Assembly (NCBI RefSeq): GCF_947241705.1
Contig: NC_079263.1
Location: 248,001 to 312,000, forward strand
Source of the DNA: Saccharomyces mikatae IFO 1815
Lineage: Eukaryota > Ascomycota > Saccharomycetes > Saccharomycetales > Saccharomycetaceae
DNA length: 64,000 bases
Direction: 5' to 3'
Below the pieces are notes generated by a model, which saw only the letters and a program-made list of their open reading frames with translations, was not told where the DNA came from and ran no database searches. Position 1 is the first letter of the stretch. Each line of letters opens with the position of its first letter. The translations under genes were made by a program, and so were the position numbers. Shown here piece by piece: positions 1 to 14,298 of this stretch.

Positions 1-683
1 TCATATATTGTCTTCATAAACTAATAATAACTTTCCTAAAAAGAATTCCGTATATCATATATCATTCATTAAAATATCCAAATGACTATGACTATGAATA
101 TTTCAGTGAAAATGCAGCATCAGATCCTTTAGCCATTACTATGGCAAGTATTTTAGATTTTTCATTTTTTAGGTTCAATTATCAACATGACCTCGATTCA
201 TTGACTAAGCAAATATCATTATTTTTGTCCATTTCGCTTTTCCTTTGCTGTCTCTCTGCGGTAAATACCACTATCTCATACGTTGTGACCCTTTTACCCA
301 TGAAGTTCCAGATTCTTGCACTATTTGCTATGCAAAATGACGATACCGCCAATGTACTCCCAGAGTATTCAAGCAATTCTAATTATAAAGGCAAGAAAGG
401 GAAACTCTCTCATGAGCAGAAAGGAATATCTTTGATAAAAAATTTAGTGGTGTCAGAATTAACCGGTGTGTACGTTTTAGCTACCACTGTAATGGTTAGG
501 TCTCATCTCCCTTTTGAAGTATCACAAAGATTAAAGGAACTGTTAGGTGAGAAATTCACCGTCCCAAATATTGTCATAGATTCTTGGTTTGATGAGGTCT
601 ATGCTTTCGCGTGTGTATTTACTTTCGTTTGCATAAGAATTGCGGAACGGAAACTTTCTACCAAAAAAGTCAGCTTTGAATAA
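1..683 (+). CDS. YHR078W: YHR078W C-terminal part (multi-pass membrane protein, unknown function)
   Basis: The reading frame is open from the left edge (codons in phase with position 3) to the TAA at 681-683, so this is the last 226 or so residues of a longer gene whose start lies outside the window; S. cerevisiae YHR078W is about 550 residues. The visible part has at least three hydrophobic stretches: one long double segment just after the internal Met at 141, one near the middle (LTGVYVLATTVMV) and one near the C-terminus (VYAFACVFTFVCI). A polar linker rich in Asn and Lys separates the first two. This fits an integral membrane protein. No catalytic motif is visible and the family function is unknown. 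It converges on IRE1 with a 219 bp gap. The identification rests on position next to IRE1 and topology, so it is good but not proven by motif. Confidence 0.85.
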   Translation, partial: IYCLHKLIITFLKRIPYIIYHSLKYPNDYDYEYFSENAASDPLAITMASILDFSFFRFNYQHDLDSLTKQISLFLSISLFLCCLSAVNTTISYVVTLLPMKFQILALFAMQNDDTANVLPEYSSNSNYKGKKGKLSHEQKGISLIKNLVVSELTGVYVLATTVMVRSHLPFEVSQRLKELLGEKFTVPNIVIDSWFDEVYAFACVFTFVCIRIAERKLSTKKVSFE

Positions 684-902
684 TGGGAATAATTTGCTGT
701 TATTCGATGTCTGTGAAGTATGTCTATATAGAATTAAGTGTCTGTCATGTAGTTTATGTAAAGATGCGGAAACTAATGTAGGATCCATGAATAAGAACAG
801 CTTTTCTTCATGCATGCAAGGGCGTAAAAATTATAGATGATGATGATTAGTATGCAGATCAATACCAGGTAAGATGCGAGCCGGAAAAAAAGCATGGATA
901 TA

Positions 903-3900
903 TTATGAATACAAAAACTCACCTAAAATTTGGTCGTCGCTTAAGTCTTCTTTGACAATCATATACACCCCTATTAGTAGGTTTGGAAAACGTTTGGTAA
1001 AGTAATCGTAAAAACCGTCGGGAACCGGCCCCATGAGTTCTGCTATATCATCAGGTAAGTCCATGAAATGATGATACTTGTTCCTAAGTGCTCTTAATAA
1101 ATCCATTAACTTTGTCGAATGATATTTTCTGTACCTTTCAAGGTTGTCCATGAAGGTTTTATCAAACTTAGCGGTCCAGTCTCCATTGGGTATTACAAAC
1201 TCAGAGTGGGAGTCAAATCTCAGTAATAAATCGCTCGGAGGATCCTTGTTTTCAATTTCAAGTCTGTCACTAACTTTCAAAAGAAACTCCAATTTCTTCG
1301 ACCTTGACCAAAACAATGGATGCCTCAAGACTTTCATAGCAGTCGGTCTCTTCAACGGGTCATGATCAATCATTTGTGAGATCAAATCAGTAGCTTCGGC
1401 TATCAATGATCTGTCATGCAGACATTTCATTTCATCAAGGCTAAAAACTCCCCTTATGATGTTGCTTTCGCGCGAATATCTATCACCAAATGGATGCTTT
1501 CCTTTAGACAGGATATAATAGAAAACACATCCCATAGAAAAAATATCAATAGATCTTGTTAATCTCCTTTTAGTGAACGGATCATAGAAGGAATCAGATG
1601 AGATTGCTGTATGCCGACTAGAGGACTGTTCTGTTTCAAAATGGCACTGTAAATTATTTGACTCGTCCAGCAGTTCTGGAGCCCTCCATCCACTTGTCCC
1701 CGAAGGATTATTCAGATTTGTTCTAAACGAAGATTGACCGGAATCTAGTTTTTTGCAAAGACCAAAATCTGATATCAAAATTCTGAGATTTTCTACTCCC
1801 GTTTCCTCATTGGTAGCAAACCTGTTTGATGTAGAAACAAGAATATTTTGAGGCTTTAAATCTCGATGGATAATTTTCAAAGAATGGAGATGCGCAACCC
1901 CAGCCGCTATTTGTCTAAGTAATGAGATTGGGTTGTACTCTTTCTGCATTTTCAAATTCTCATCTGATACGTTCTTCGATTCAACCAAATCTTGAAGGTT
2001 CAAATTGCAGAGCTCTAAAGCAATATACAAAAATCTATCTGTTGTTTCTGAACAGTAATATCGTATAACGTTTGGATGATCATCACTTTCGGTCAGAAGT
2101 TTTATTTCCATCAATGCTATGTCACAAAAATCAATCAACATCCTTTTTACTGCGACAGGTCTCCCTTGAAAACTTCCCTGAAATACTACTGTCCCTGATG
2201 AGCCGTATCCTAAAATTTTCTCTGATACTACTAAATTCTTCAAAGACTGTTCAAAGTTTGGTATATTCGCAATGCGTGATTTTCTGCCCTTTTTGCCCCC
2301 TCTCGAACCTCTTTTCCTCTTTTTCTTTTCTAATGCATTGTCTAGTGATTTATCATCGTCTTCATCAACGTCATCTTTTCCAGATTTAAGGGTTCCGCTA
2401 TTCAGCGTATCTCCAATGACGACTTGTTTCCCTAGTTTTGTATCGTGTGACTCGATTACGTTTCCTGATGAAGCAAGATCGTTCGATGTTTTCGGTTCAA
2501 CTATTGGGACTACTTTTTCAGGCATAAATCCAATCTTGGATAATAACACATATAATGGTGGCAAGATTTTAAACCTCTGTAAGGCTGCACAACAGATGAG
2601 AAACAGTAGCAGGAACACTCCTGTCTCCATAATTCGATACACTAAGCTACCGAATTTTAATAGTAAAGAATTTTGAGTATTTTTCCTTAATTCTCTAGTT
2701 ATTTGGTCATGTACCTTTTCTCTATATGCATCAAGGTCTTCTGGGGACATATATTCTTTAAGTGAGTTTATGTCGCGATTCTGCTGCAAATCTGTTGTAT
2801 CAACGGAAGAATCAATCATTAAAGGTTCGTGTTTGTGCGTGGTATCCAAAGTATTTGCTTTTCCATAATTCTCATAAAGGTAGTCATATTCGTTCCCGTA
2901 CACCTGATGAACCCCCATAATTGCATTCTTGAATAAGATCTCATCCTCAAAAATCGAAGATACCCTCCAACGGTCACTGGAAGCATATCTCGATTTAGGG
3001 GCTGATTCAACTAATGAAGGAAAATTCTGACCAGATAAAGCAAACCAAGAAAGGTTTGAAGTTTGATCCAAATAAACTTTGTTACTTGATACAGTTTCAT
3101 GATCACTGGGATTAAAGGGATGGGGCACCAGTATATTTTCGTTGGTACGAAGGTCATTGAACACATCAAAAAGGCCAACAATAATGCCAGGGAATGTCGG
3201 GGAAACCCATCTAGCTATTCTGAAATCCAAATCACTTGCCAACAATGACTTGTCACGGAAAGGCGCTATACACATACCATCTTTTGAAAATGTATTTTGA
3301 AGTGCCAGGGGGACATCTAGAACATTTTGCTGCCATGTTGAATAAGTGACATTGTAGCTAGCTCCATCATAGGAGTGAATTCCCAACTCAAAAATGGTTT
3401 TGCCAATGACTATCATATTTTCGCATTCCTGAAGTTTTATTCTTTCCTCTGGTGAGCAATCTATACTTTGGCTTCCGAAATAGCCATTCTTCGAACCAGG
3501 TCCGAATTCAGATATAATTTCACCATTCAGAACATTGATAGTATACATTATAGTCCTCATCGAACCAGTATATACTTTCTCATCTTCAACAATTTTCCCA
3601 GAGTCATTAACCACAATATTTGTTTTCAGGTGTAGCGGGGAAGTTGAAACAAGTTGACGTATAGATAGAGGTAGTTTCTGTAATCCTTGATGAGCGTTAA
3701 AGTAGTATATATTACCATCACCAAAAGGCTCAATTATCAACGTCTCATACGTTTCTAACCTGGAAGGCTCTTGTATTTCTATCAGGGGTTGAAATTTCTC
3801 AGAGTTGATGGACCATATGATATGACCGTTCCTTCTATCAACAGCATGAAGTCCACCTTCAATATCGGCTGCAATTAGTATGTCCGATAAGCTTAACTCG

Positions 3901-4244
3901 TTCAACGAACGGTTCTCCAGATAGGGTACACTTATGGAATTTGCAGCCTTCTGAACTTTTTTACTAGTGCGTCGATTATCCACAGTATTCAACAGGTTAG
4001 GTGTTGGATTTGAGCTGACCTTCTTTTTTAACGAATTCTCACTAGTTCTAGAGGCAGGAATGTGCGAATGGATACTCTTCTCAAAGCCATAGTTTGAGTT
4101 GAACTTTTTAATTGATGCAACTTCGTGGTCCACCATTTGTCGTCTTGGAGTTTGGGATGAAAACGGCAATGAGCATAAAATTACAGATGAAAGAGCGCAA
4201 ACGAGCAGTGTCATTACTAACACATTTCCCACAGGTGCACGCAT
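903..4244 (-). CDS. IRE1: IRE1, ER stress sensor kinase and endoribonuclease
   Basis: A 1113-residue type I ER membrane protein, against about 1115 in S. cerevisiae. Order of parts: an N-terminal signal peptide (MTLLVCALSSVILC), a lumenal stress-sensing domain roughly 110-450, one transmembrane segment at about 540-560 (GVFLLLFLICCAALQ), a basic linker (KKKRKRGSRGGKKGRKSR), a protein kinase from about 672 with glycine loop GYGSSG, lysine at about residue 700 (VAVKRM), HRDLKPQN and DFG, then the C-terminal KEN RNase domain. Known role of the family: on unfolded-protein load it oligomerises, autophosphorylates and cuts HAC1 mRNA at two splice sites. The start at 4244 is chosen because the signal peptide follows directly. 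The lumenal N-terminus and the stretch after the membrane span differ most from S. cerevisiae; the kinase is almost unchanged. No breaks seen. Confidence 0.98.
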   Translation of the reverse strand: MRAPVGNVLVMTLLVCALSSVILCSLPFSSQTPRRQMVDHEVASIKKFNSNYGFEKSIHSHIPASRTSENSLKKKVSSNPTPNLLNTVDNRRTSKKVQKAANSISVPYLENRSLNELSLSDILIAADIEGGLHAVDRRNGHIIWSINSEKFQPLIEIQEPSRLETYETLIIEPFGDGNIYYFNAHQGLQKLPLSIRQLVSTSPLHLKTNIVVNDSGKIVEDEKVYTGSMRTIMYTINVLNGEIISEFGPGSKNGYFGSQSIDCSPEERIKLQECENMIVIGKTIFELGIHSYDGASYNVTYSTWQQNVLDVPLALQNTFSKDGMCIAPFRDKSLLASDLDFRIARWVSPTFPGIIVGLFDVFNDLRTNENILVPHPFNPSDHETVSSNKVYLDQTSNLSWFALSGQNFPSLVESAPKSRYASSDRWRVSSIFEDEILFKNAIMGVHQVYGNEYDYLYENYGKANTLDTTHKHEPLMIDSSVDTTDLQQNRDINSLKEYMSPEDLDAYREKVHDQITRELRKNTQNSLLLKFGSLVYRIMETGVFLLLFLICCAALQRFKILPPLYVLLSKIGFMPEKVVPIVEPKTSNDLASSGNVIESHDTKLGKQVVIGDTLNSGTLKSGKDDVDEDDDKSLDNALEKKKRKRGSRGGKKGRKSRIANIPNFEQSLKNLVVSEKILGYGSSGTVVFQGSFQGRPVAVKRMLIDFCDIALMEIKLLTESDDHPNVIRYYCSETTDRFLYIALELCNLNLQDLVESKNVSDENLKMQKEYNPISLLRQIAAGVAHLHSLKIIHRDLKPQNILVSTSNRFATNEETGVENLRILISDFGLCKKLDSGQSSFRTNLNNPSGTSGWRAPELLDESNNLQCHFETEQSSSRHTAISSDSFYDPFTKRRLTRSIDIFSMGCVFYYILSKGKHPFGDRYSRESNIIRGVFSLDEMKCLHDRSLIAEATDLISQMIDHDPLKRPTAMKVLRHPLFWSRSKKLEFLLKVSDRLEIENKDPPSDLLLRFDSHSEFVIPNGDWTAKFDKTFMDNLERYRKYHSTKLMDLLRALRNKYHHFMDLPDDIAELMGPVPDGFYDYFTKRFPNLLIGVYMIVKEDLSDDQILGEFLYS

Positions 4245-4849
4245 TTTTGAAGTGTCAACAGTGTAGATTCCTCTGATATGCTATTTTTGGTGTGGGTTGA
4301 AGGTGCGGTATGGAGAAAAGTAGTAATGGATGTGGAGAAGAGGAAGTGATGCTTTGAGGTTGATTGAACAAAAGAAAGTTACTTAGCTGAATTTAAATTT
4401 ATAACAGTGAAAGGTATAGTGTAGATTTGATACTGTTTCAAATTATTCACCGTCAGTGTATGTGAATTTGGCTCATTGATCTCCCTATAATGCGCCTCTC
4501 GTATATATCCTGTTATTACGTGATTATTCTTCTCTTTTTTAAACTTTGCTTTGGGAATAGTGGAAGAAATTGCCCGAAGAGCCTTCTCCGTCTTGAAATC
4601 CGGTAATTAGATCAGCGAAAAATCATTAAAGGGCAGAGGGTAATAACATCTCAAGACTATAATCCGCACCGTACATATTTGCCAGCGCAAGACGTGATTG
4701 TGCAATAGCCATATTCTGATATTTTTCTTCTTTTTTTATATTATATGTCTTTCTCTCTTTCTTTTATATAATTTCTGTGTATAGCATGGTTATATGATAA
4801 CGCAGGACTTCATGCTCTGGGAGAGAAGAAAACAGCCCCAAATATCTCG
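4245..4849. other. Intergenic region: IRE1 promoter and SAE3 3' flank
   Basis: About 600 bp between the IRE1 start (transcribed leftwards) and the SAE3 stop. It should hold the IRE1 promoter and the SAE3 terminator. It is AT-rich with TATA-like stretches near 4500 and 4735-4790. I found no gene, no tRNA box pair and no convincing unfolded-protein response element. Confidence 0.6.
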
Positions 4850-5205
4850 CTAATCCTTCATCGAATAACCGATCTCCTCGAAAACATCTTTAAGTTTACA
4901 CTGCTTCTCATCGGCAATTATTTGAGCCAATCTTAAACCTGCATCTCTCAATTCATTGTACTCTTTTAGCTCTTTGATATACTTCGAGGCAACCTCTTTT
5001 GGAGTTTCATTACTTGAATAAATTTGGTTAGTAACGTAAAATAAATACTTTCTTGCCGTACTCTAATATTTCATGGGGAAATAGACACATACATTTCTTT
5101 GTTTACAGATAAGACCTCAAACGTCTTGATTAAACTGCCGTTCATATTTTGATATTCTTTTATCTGTTCTTGTTTTTTATTTAATTGGGATTTCAAATAA
5201 CTCAT
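4850..5205 (-). CDS. SAE3: SAE3, meiotic recombination accessory factor (two exons)
   Basis: A spliced gene too short and broken up to appear as one long frame. Exon 1 is 5205-5093 (37 codons plus two bases), exon 2 is 5012-4850. Joining them gives exactly 91 residues, the length of S. cerevisiae Sae3, beginning MSYLKSQLNKKQ and ending EEIGYSMKD. The protein is mostly charged helix, typical of a small coiled-coil partner (Swi5-like family). Known role: with Mei5 it helps load the recombinase Dmc1 on single-stranded DNA in meiosis. The donor is GTATGT, the branch point TACTAAC and the acceptor CAAG. The intron is 80 bp, which is not a multiple of three, so unspliced RNA would be frameshifted. 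A URS1 core sits about 110 bp upstream of the ATG, consistent with meiosis-only expression. Confidence 0.95.
5013..5092 (-). other. SAE3: SAE3 intron
   Basis: Eighty bases. GTATGT donor begins at 5092, a perfect TACTAAC branch site occupies 5033-5027, and the acceptor AG is at 5014-5013. The branch-to-acceptor distance is short (about 15 bases). Splicing here restores the frame and the full 91-residue protein. Confidence 0.95.
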
Positions 5206-5310
5206 ACTGGCACTTTGTTCTTTGTATTTGAAGGTTTTATTAGAACATTGAACTACACTTGAAGATTTTTGATTTACTTTATCAAGGCATTTATATAATA
5301 CAGTGTAAAA

Positions 5311-5320
5311 TAGCCGCCAA
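5311..5320 (+). promoter_or_regulatory. URS1-like Ume6 site upstream of SAE3
   Basis: TAGCCGCCAA matches the TAGCCGCC core of URS1, bound by Ume6, which represses meiotic genes in vegetative cells and helps Ime1 activate them in meiosis. It lies 106-115 bp upstream of the SAE3 ATG, in the short gap between SAE3 and the LAM4 stop, so SAE3 is the only sensible target. Confidence 0.75.
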
Positions 5321-5442
5321 TAGGCCGCAATTCCGTTTGGTGTGATAATGGATTTGTTCTCGTGTGGCTTGAAAGAATAAAAACCTTAAGAATATAAAAT
5401 GGATACAGTCGTTAAATAAATACAAATGAAATATATAAAATG

Positions 5443-10265
<4,823 letters not shown>

Positions 10266-10829
10266 ATGGAGGATATTAAGAAGATTAAACCATACGTTAA
10301 AAGTTTTTCAAATGCATTGGATGAGCTGAAGCCAGAAATTGAAAAACTAACATCGAAATCGCTGGACGAACAGCTTCTGTTACTGTCTGATGAGAGAGCT
10401 AAGCTAGAGCTGATCAACCGTTATGCGTATGTCTTGAGTTCTTTAATTTTTGCTAACATGAAGGTCTTGGGCGTCAGAGATATGTCTCCCATACTCAACG
10501 AGCTCAAAAGAGTAAAATCATACATGGATAAAGCTAAACAATACGATAATAAGATATCCAAATTTAACGAAAAATCGCAGGCAAAGCAAGAGAATGCTAG
10601 GAGTATCATTTTTAATGTCTTGGATGGTAACAGAAACAGGTTCGAACCTTCCATCAGCAAGAGTAATTTCCAAGGGAAGCATACCAAATTCGAAAATGAT
10701 GAGCCGGCAGGAAGTACAACGACTAGAATCATTAGCAATATTGAAGAGGCAAGGAAGCCCAGTAGTAAGAAAAGTAAAAAATCAGCCAAAGTAGGCAAAA
10801 ATGAAAAGGGGAAAATAGGTAGAGGTTGA
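10266..10829 (+). CDS. LRP1: LRP1/RRP47, nuclear exosome cofactor
   Basis: A 187-residue protein of the Sas10/C1D family; the S. cerevisiae form is 184. The N-terminal two-thirds is predicted helical (the C1D fold, with the conserved tail of the domain YAYVLSSLIFANMKVLGV); the C-terminus is a lysine-rich tail (KKSKKSAKVGKNEKGK) able to bind structured RNA. Known role: partners the exonuclease Rrp6 in the nuclear exosome for 3' trimming of 5.8S rRNA, snoRNAs and snRNAs. ATG at 10266 begins MEDIKKIKPYV, as in the family. It faces KSP1 tail to tail. Confidence 0.96.
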   Translation: MEDIKKIKPYVKSFSNALDELKPEIEKLTSKSLDEQLLLLSDERAKLELINRYAYVLSSLIFANMKVLGVRDMSPILNELKRVKSYMDKAKQYDNKISKFNEKSQAKQENARSIIFNVLDGNRNRFEPSISKSNFQGKHTKFENDEPAGSTTTRIISNIEEARKPSSKKSKKSAKVGKNEKGKIGRG

Positions 10830-11181
10830 GATAAATTAATGAATAAGCGAATGAATACTCAAAGACGGTGCGAGAGTGCAAATGCAAAATCGTTTAAAAG
10901 TTTTATATACATATAGTAAAAATAAGAACTCATTGAAACAATGCGTGAATATACTATTCTTGTAGTTGGCAGTAAACGCTTTGGGGTACATTGACGTTAT
11001 ATAAGAATGTAGTGATATAAAAAGAAAAGAGGGGACTTTGTAGAACCCTCTAAGCTTAAATACCAAAAGCATTCATACTTAGAAGTTAACGTGCACGACG
11101 ATGCTAAGTTGATAAAAAAAGCTAAAATGCATTCTAGAAAAGGAAAAGGACGAGCACCAAAAACAAAGGAAGAAGGTGCGC
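10830..11181. other. Convergent intergenic region LRP1/KSP1
   Basis: 352 bp between two 3' ends. AT-rich, with several TATATA/TACATA efficiency-element-like words (10913-10920) typical of yeast polyadenylation regions. No gene seen. Confidence 0.5.
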
Positions 11182-14100
11182 CTAATCTTGTTGTTGTAAA
11201 ATTAACCAGTTATTTTTATATTGTTCTAATGATCCGACCATTTCATCTTGAATGCTAGACTTTCTACCAGCTCCTAATTTTTTGTCGTGTGTTGGGCCTG
11301 TGAAAGTTTGTGCATAAATTTCGTATGGACCAAAGATTTGCCTTTCATCCGGAGAAGTTGACGATGATTCGTTGCCACTATCTTCCATCTTTCCATGCGT
11401 CATTTTGTCACTTTCTTCATCGTATTCTTCGTCTTCGAAAATTATTGCATCATTGTTGGAATCCGCAAATACGTCTTCATTTTGTAACGCAATCGTAGTG
11501 CTTGAATGATTACGTGGTAAGAGAGGTTTAGGAAACCCAACAAAGGAGTTCTTAGTTCCTGGCGAAGCGGGCAACTTCTCAAGTGCCTTATTCATATGCA
11601 GTGGATTCGATTCATTGATACTAGAACGCCTTGAGTTGTAAGATCCACCAAAGTTAACGGAATTATGCGAAACTGACAACGTAGCCTCGTTACTTGTTTT
11701 CATATTTAGAGAAGGTGTCTGTGTTCCCAAGTTGAAACTCTTTCTATGATGAGGCGGAACATAAACACCACTTTTGAATTTTTGTTCCATACTGAGTCTA
11801 CGCTCCTGTTCTTGTTCTTTAGAATCAGACGAGTGTGAATATCGCTTTTGAATATTACCCGTTAAAATTGGATCAATTGGTCCGGAAGATAAGTTTAAAT
11901 GTGCTTCAGATGATGTTGGTGATTTTAGTAAATCTGGTAGTTCGTTAGATTCATTGTTGTTGTTGTTGTTGTTGTTGATATGCAATGATGATGATAAAGG
12001 AGGTGGAATATATTGTCTTTGATAATGATTAGAATTATTATTAGGGCTAATATTATGGCTGTCGTTGTGGCTACTGCTGCTGTTGTGACTGCGACTGTTG
12101 TTGGCATGAGCAAAAACTTCATTAGGAGCACCTGTTGTTGTATGTGATAAGTGATCGTTTATAGATAAGTTATCCATGCCATTGACAAAATCATGATCAC
12201 TTTCTTCGAGAGTGAATAAAACGTCATCTGAATCATGATCGCCCTCCGAATCCATATTATCCTGATTGTAGTGATCATGATATGGTGCTCTCCCTCCTAA
12301 AACAGTGGAAATATCGGGTGCGGTCGATTGTGGAACCCTTAAGAATTGATTCGTAGGACTTACGTGATGATTTCTAGCATTTGGTGGAATATAAGCGCCT
12401 GGGGAATGTTGAACTGTGGTGGTGGAACCACGCCTTGCGTATCCATTAATAGAGCTATTATTGGTATGGTTATAACTCATGCTATACCTTGAAAGCGGTG
12501 ATTTGCCGCTATAACTGGAGGAGCTAGGTCTTCTGTTTCTGTTGAAGTTTTTGTTCCAGCCCTTTATATAGCTATTGCCATTGTTGAAATTATTATAGTT
12601 ATTTGCGTGGTTGCTGCTGTTATTATTATTATAATTGCGGTTTTGTCTATACTGTTTATTATTGTTGTTGGAGAATCCTTCCATATACCTATGCTGGACG
12701 CTTGGAGGAGTGAAAAAATCTCTAGTGTTGAACTCATCCTTTGCCTTATAATCATGGAAAAAACTATTCATATGTGTATTAGGTGTTGGAATGCCAAGAG
12801 GTTTCCTTGATTTTTTCAGAATTTTACTTTTCTTTCTATCTTCAATACTGACTGGCTTAGTAAATTGACTATCAGTTTTCCCGTACTTATTGCGCTTTTT
12901 AAATTTGAACTTAGGAGCTGATTTCGCCCTTTCGTGAGGAGATAGTGTCGTACCATTATAACCCTGGCTGAAAAATTTTTGTTGTTGTGTAGACGGTTTC
13001 TTGAAGAAGTTGTTAGCAGTATTTTGATATTGAGAGATGTCTGAACGTTTTTTTTCATTCACATTATTGAAATTGAAATCTTTTTTGAATTCTGGCATGT
13101 GTTGTTTGTTGCTAGATGAAATAGGGGTGGGTAGCGATACGGGCGCAGAAGATGGAGGAACAGGTTGAGGAGGCAACCCATCAAGCATAGTTTCTTCATA
13201 ACCTTCATCCAGGTTATTATAGTATTCATCGTCTAAAGTGTATTCGGATAGGTTTTGCAGTTCGCTTCTCATCATATTCAAATCCCTATTAGCAGGGTCA
13301 ATGGTTAAACTATATCTTAACACTTGAAAGAAATCGTAAGCCATAGTGGAAAACACATCAAACAACGCTTCTCTATTAGCAGCAAAGTAACAAAATGATT
13401 TGTCAGATTGATTAGCAATACTAAAAGGATTCTTATGAAAAACAATATTAAGGAAAACAATGCCCATAGCCCATAAATCCACCTTGGCACAATCGTAAGG
13501 TTCCTTTCTTTCATTAATATCCAAGTTACTATCAAATAATTCAGGAGACATGTATCTTTCACTGCCAACATTTCTATCCATGGAAGTTTTATCTGTAGTA
13601 GCCAATCCCCAATCTGTAAGTTTGATTTCCCAATCAATTCCAGAAATTAAAATATTCTCAGGCTTTATATCACGATGGTAAATACCCTTATTATGAACGT
13701 ATTCGATGGCATCCATGATCTGCGTAATAATATGGGTGATTGATTTGGTTTTCTTGGGAACAGCATCGGCTTTGATTGCCTCATATAAATCACCACCAGA
13801 ACAGTATTCCATGATGATGTAGGAGTCAAAGAAATCCAGCAATCCCGCAATATTATGGTGTCTGCCGATTTTCGTTTGAATGTCAACTTCATACATAGCT
13901 TCAAGGCAAATATTGTTGGAAAGTCTTGATTTGACTTTTGAAGAGATCAAAGACTTTTTATGCTTGTACAGATTATGTTTTTTCTCTCTACTTGACCCGT
14001 TATTATTGGCGACATTACTATCTTCATTTTCATGACAGTCAGTATCAACTTTGGTGTCTTCATCATCATCACAATCGTCACAATTGCCATCATTGCAATC

Positions 14101-14298
14101 ATCGTCGTCATCTTCAGGTCCTTCATATTGGCCATCATCTTCCAATTTAAAAATGTACTTGACTGCAACCAATCTTTTTTCCCGAACGTCTTTAGCTAGT
14201 GACACATAACCATATGAACCTTCACTGATATCGTCTATTTTTTGGTATCGATTATTCAAAATACCGCCTTCCTTGTAAATTTCGTAGTCTAAAGTCAT
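11182..14298 (-). CDS. KSP1: KSP1, serine/threonine kinase with Asn-rich tail
   Basis: A 1038-residue protein with an N-terminal kinase (about 18-360) and a long disordered tail. Visible motifs: glycine loop SEGSYGYVS, VAVKYIF lysine, YHRDIKPEN at about 207-215, and DWG in place of DFG (KLTDWGLA), which is normal for this subfamily. An acidic Asp/Asn insert of about 40 residues sits in the N-lobe right after the catalytic lysine. The tail is rich in Asn, Ser and His, with one uninterrupted run of eight Asn codons. Known role in S. cerevisiae: a PKA- and TORC1-linked kinase that dampens autophagy and promotes filamentous growth. ATG at 14298 gives MTLDYEIYKEGG, the expected start. Differences from S. 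cerevisiae concentrate in the low-complexity tail. Confidence 0.97.
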   Translation of the reverse strand: MTLDYEIYKEGGILNNRYQKIDDISEGSYGYVSLAKDVREKRLVAVKYIFKLEDDGQYEGPEDDDDDCNDGNCDDCDDDEDTKVDTDCHENEDSNVANNNGSSREKKHNLYKHKKSLISSKVKSRLSNNICLEAMYEVDIQTKIGRHHNIAGLLDFFDSYIIMEYCSGGDLYEAIKADAVPKKTKSITHIITQIMDAIEYVHNKGIYHRDIKPENILISGIDWEIKLTDWGLATTDKTSMDRNVGSERYMSPELFDSNLDINERKEPYDCAKVDLWAMGIVFLNIVFHKNPFSIANQSDKSFCYFAANREALFDVFSTMAYDFFQVLRYSLTIDPANRDLNMMRSELQNLSEYTLDDEYYNNLDEGYEETMLDGLPPQPVPPSSAPVSLPTPISSSNKQHMPEFKKDFNFNNVNEKKRSDISQYQNTANNFFKKPSTQQQKFFSQGYNGTTLSPHERAKSAPKFKFKKRNKYGKTDSQFTKPVSIEDRKKSKILKKSRKPLGIPTPNTHMNSFFHDYKAKDEFNTRDFFTPPSVQHRYMEGFSNNNNKQYRQNRNYNNNNSSNHANNYNNFNNGNSYIKGWNKNFNRNRRPSSSSYSGKSPLSRYSMSYNHTNNSSINGYARRGSTTTVQHSPGAYIPPNARNHHVSPTNQFLRVPQSTAPDISTVLGGRAPYHDHYNQDNMDSEGDHDSDDVLFTLEESDHDFVNGMDNLSINDHLSHTTTGAPNEVFAHANNSRSHNSSSSHNDSHNISPNNNSNHYQRQYIPPPLSSSLHINNNNNNNNESNELPDLLKSPTSSEAHLNLSSGPIDPILTGNIQKRYSHSSDSKEQEQERRLSMEQKFKSGVYVPPHHRKSFNLGTQTPSLNMKTSNEATLSVSHNSVNFGGSYNSRRSSINESNPLHMNKALEKLPASPGTKNSFVGFPKPLLPRNHSSTTIALQNEDVFADSNNDAIIFEDEEYDEESDKMTHGKMEDSGNESSSTSPDERQIFGPYEIYAQTFTGPTHDKKLGAGRKSSIQDEMVGSLEQYKNNWLILQQQD
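11954..11977 (-). repeat. Eight-unit trinucleotide repeat in KSP1
   Basis: (TTG)8 on the plus strand, read as eight AAC codons giving poly-Asn in the KSP1 tail. All eight codons are the same, so this is a recent or slippage-prone tract rather than an old amino-acid run with mixed codons. Confidence 0.9.

Noticed and set aside
10640-10652. GGTTCGAACC, resembling a tRNA T-loop or B box
   Set aside because: It lies inside the LRP1 coding frame, has no matching A box at the right distance, and no cloverleaf can be drawn.
13640-13650. KSP1 DWG instead of DFG, as a sign of a dead kinase
   Set aside because: The metal-binding Asp is present and this variant is found in active relatives; lysine and HRD residues are intact.
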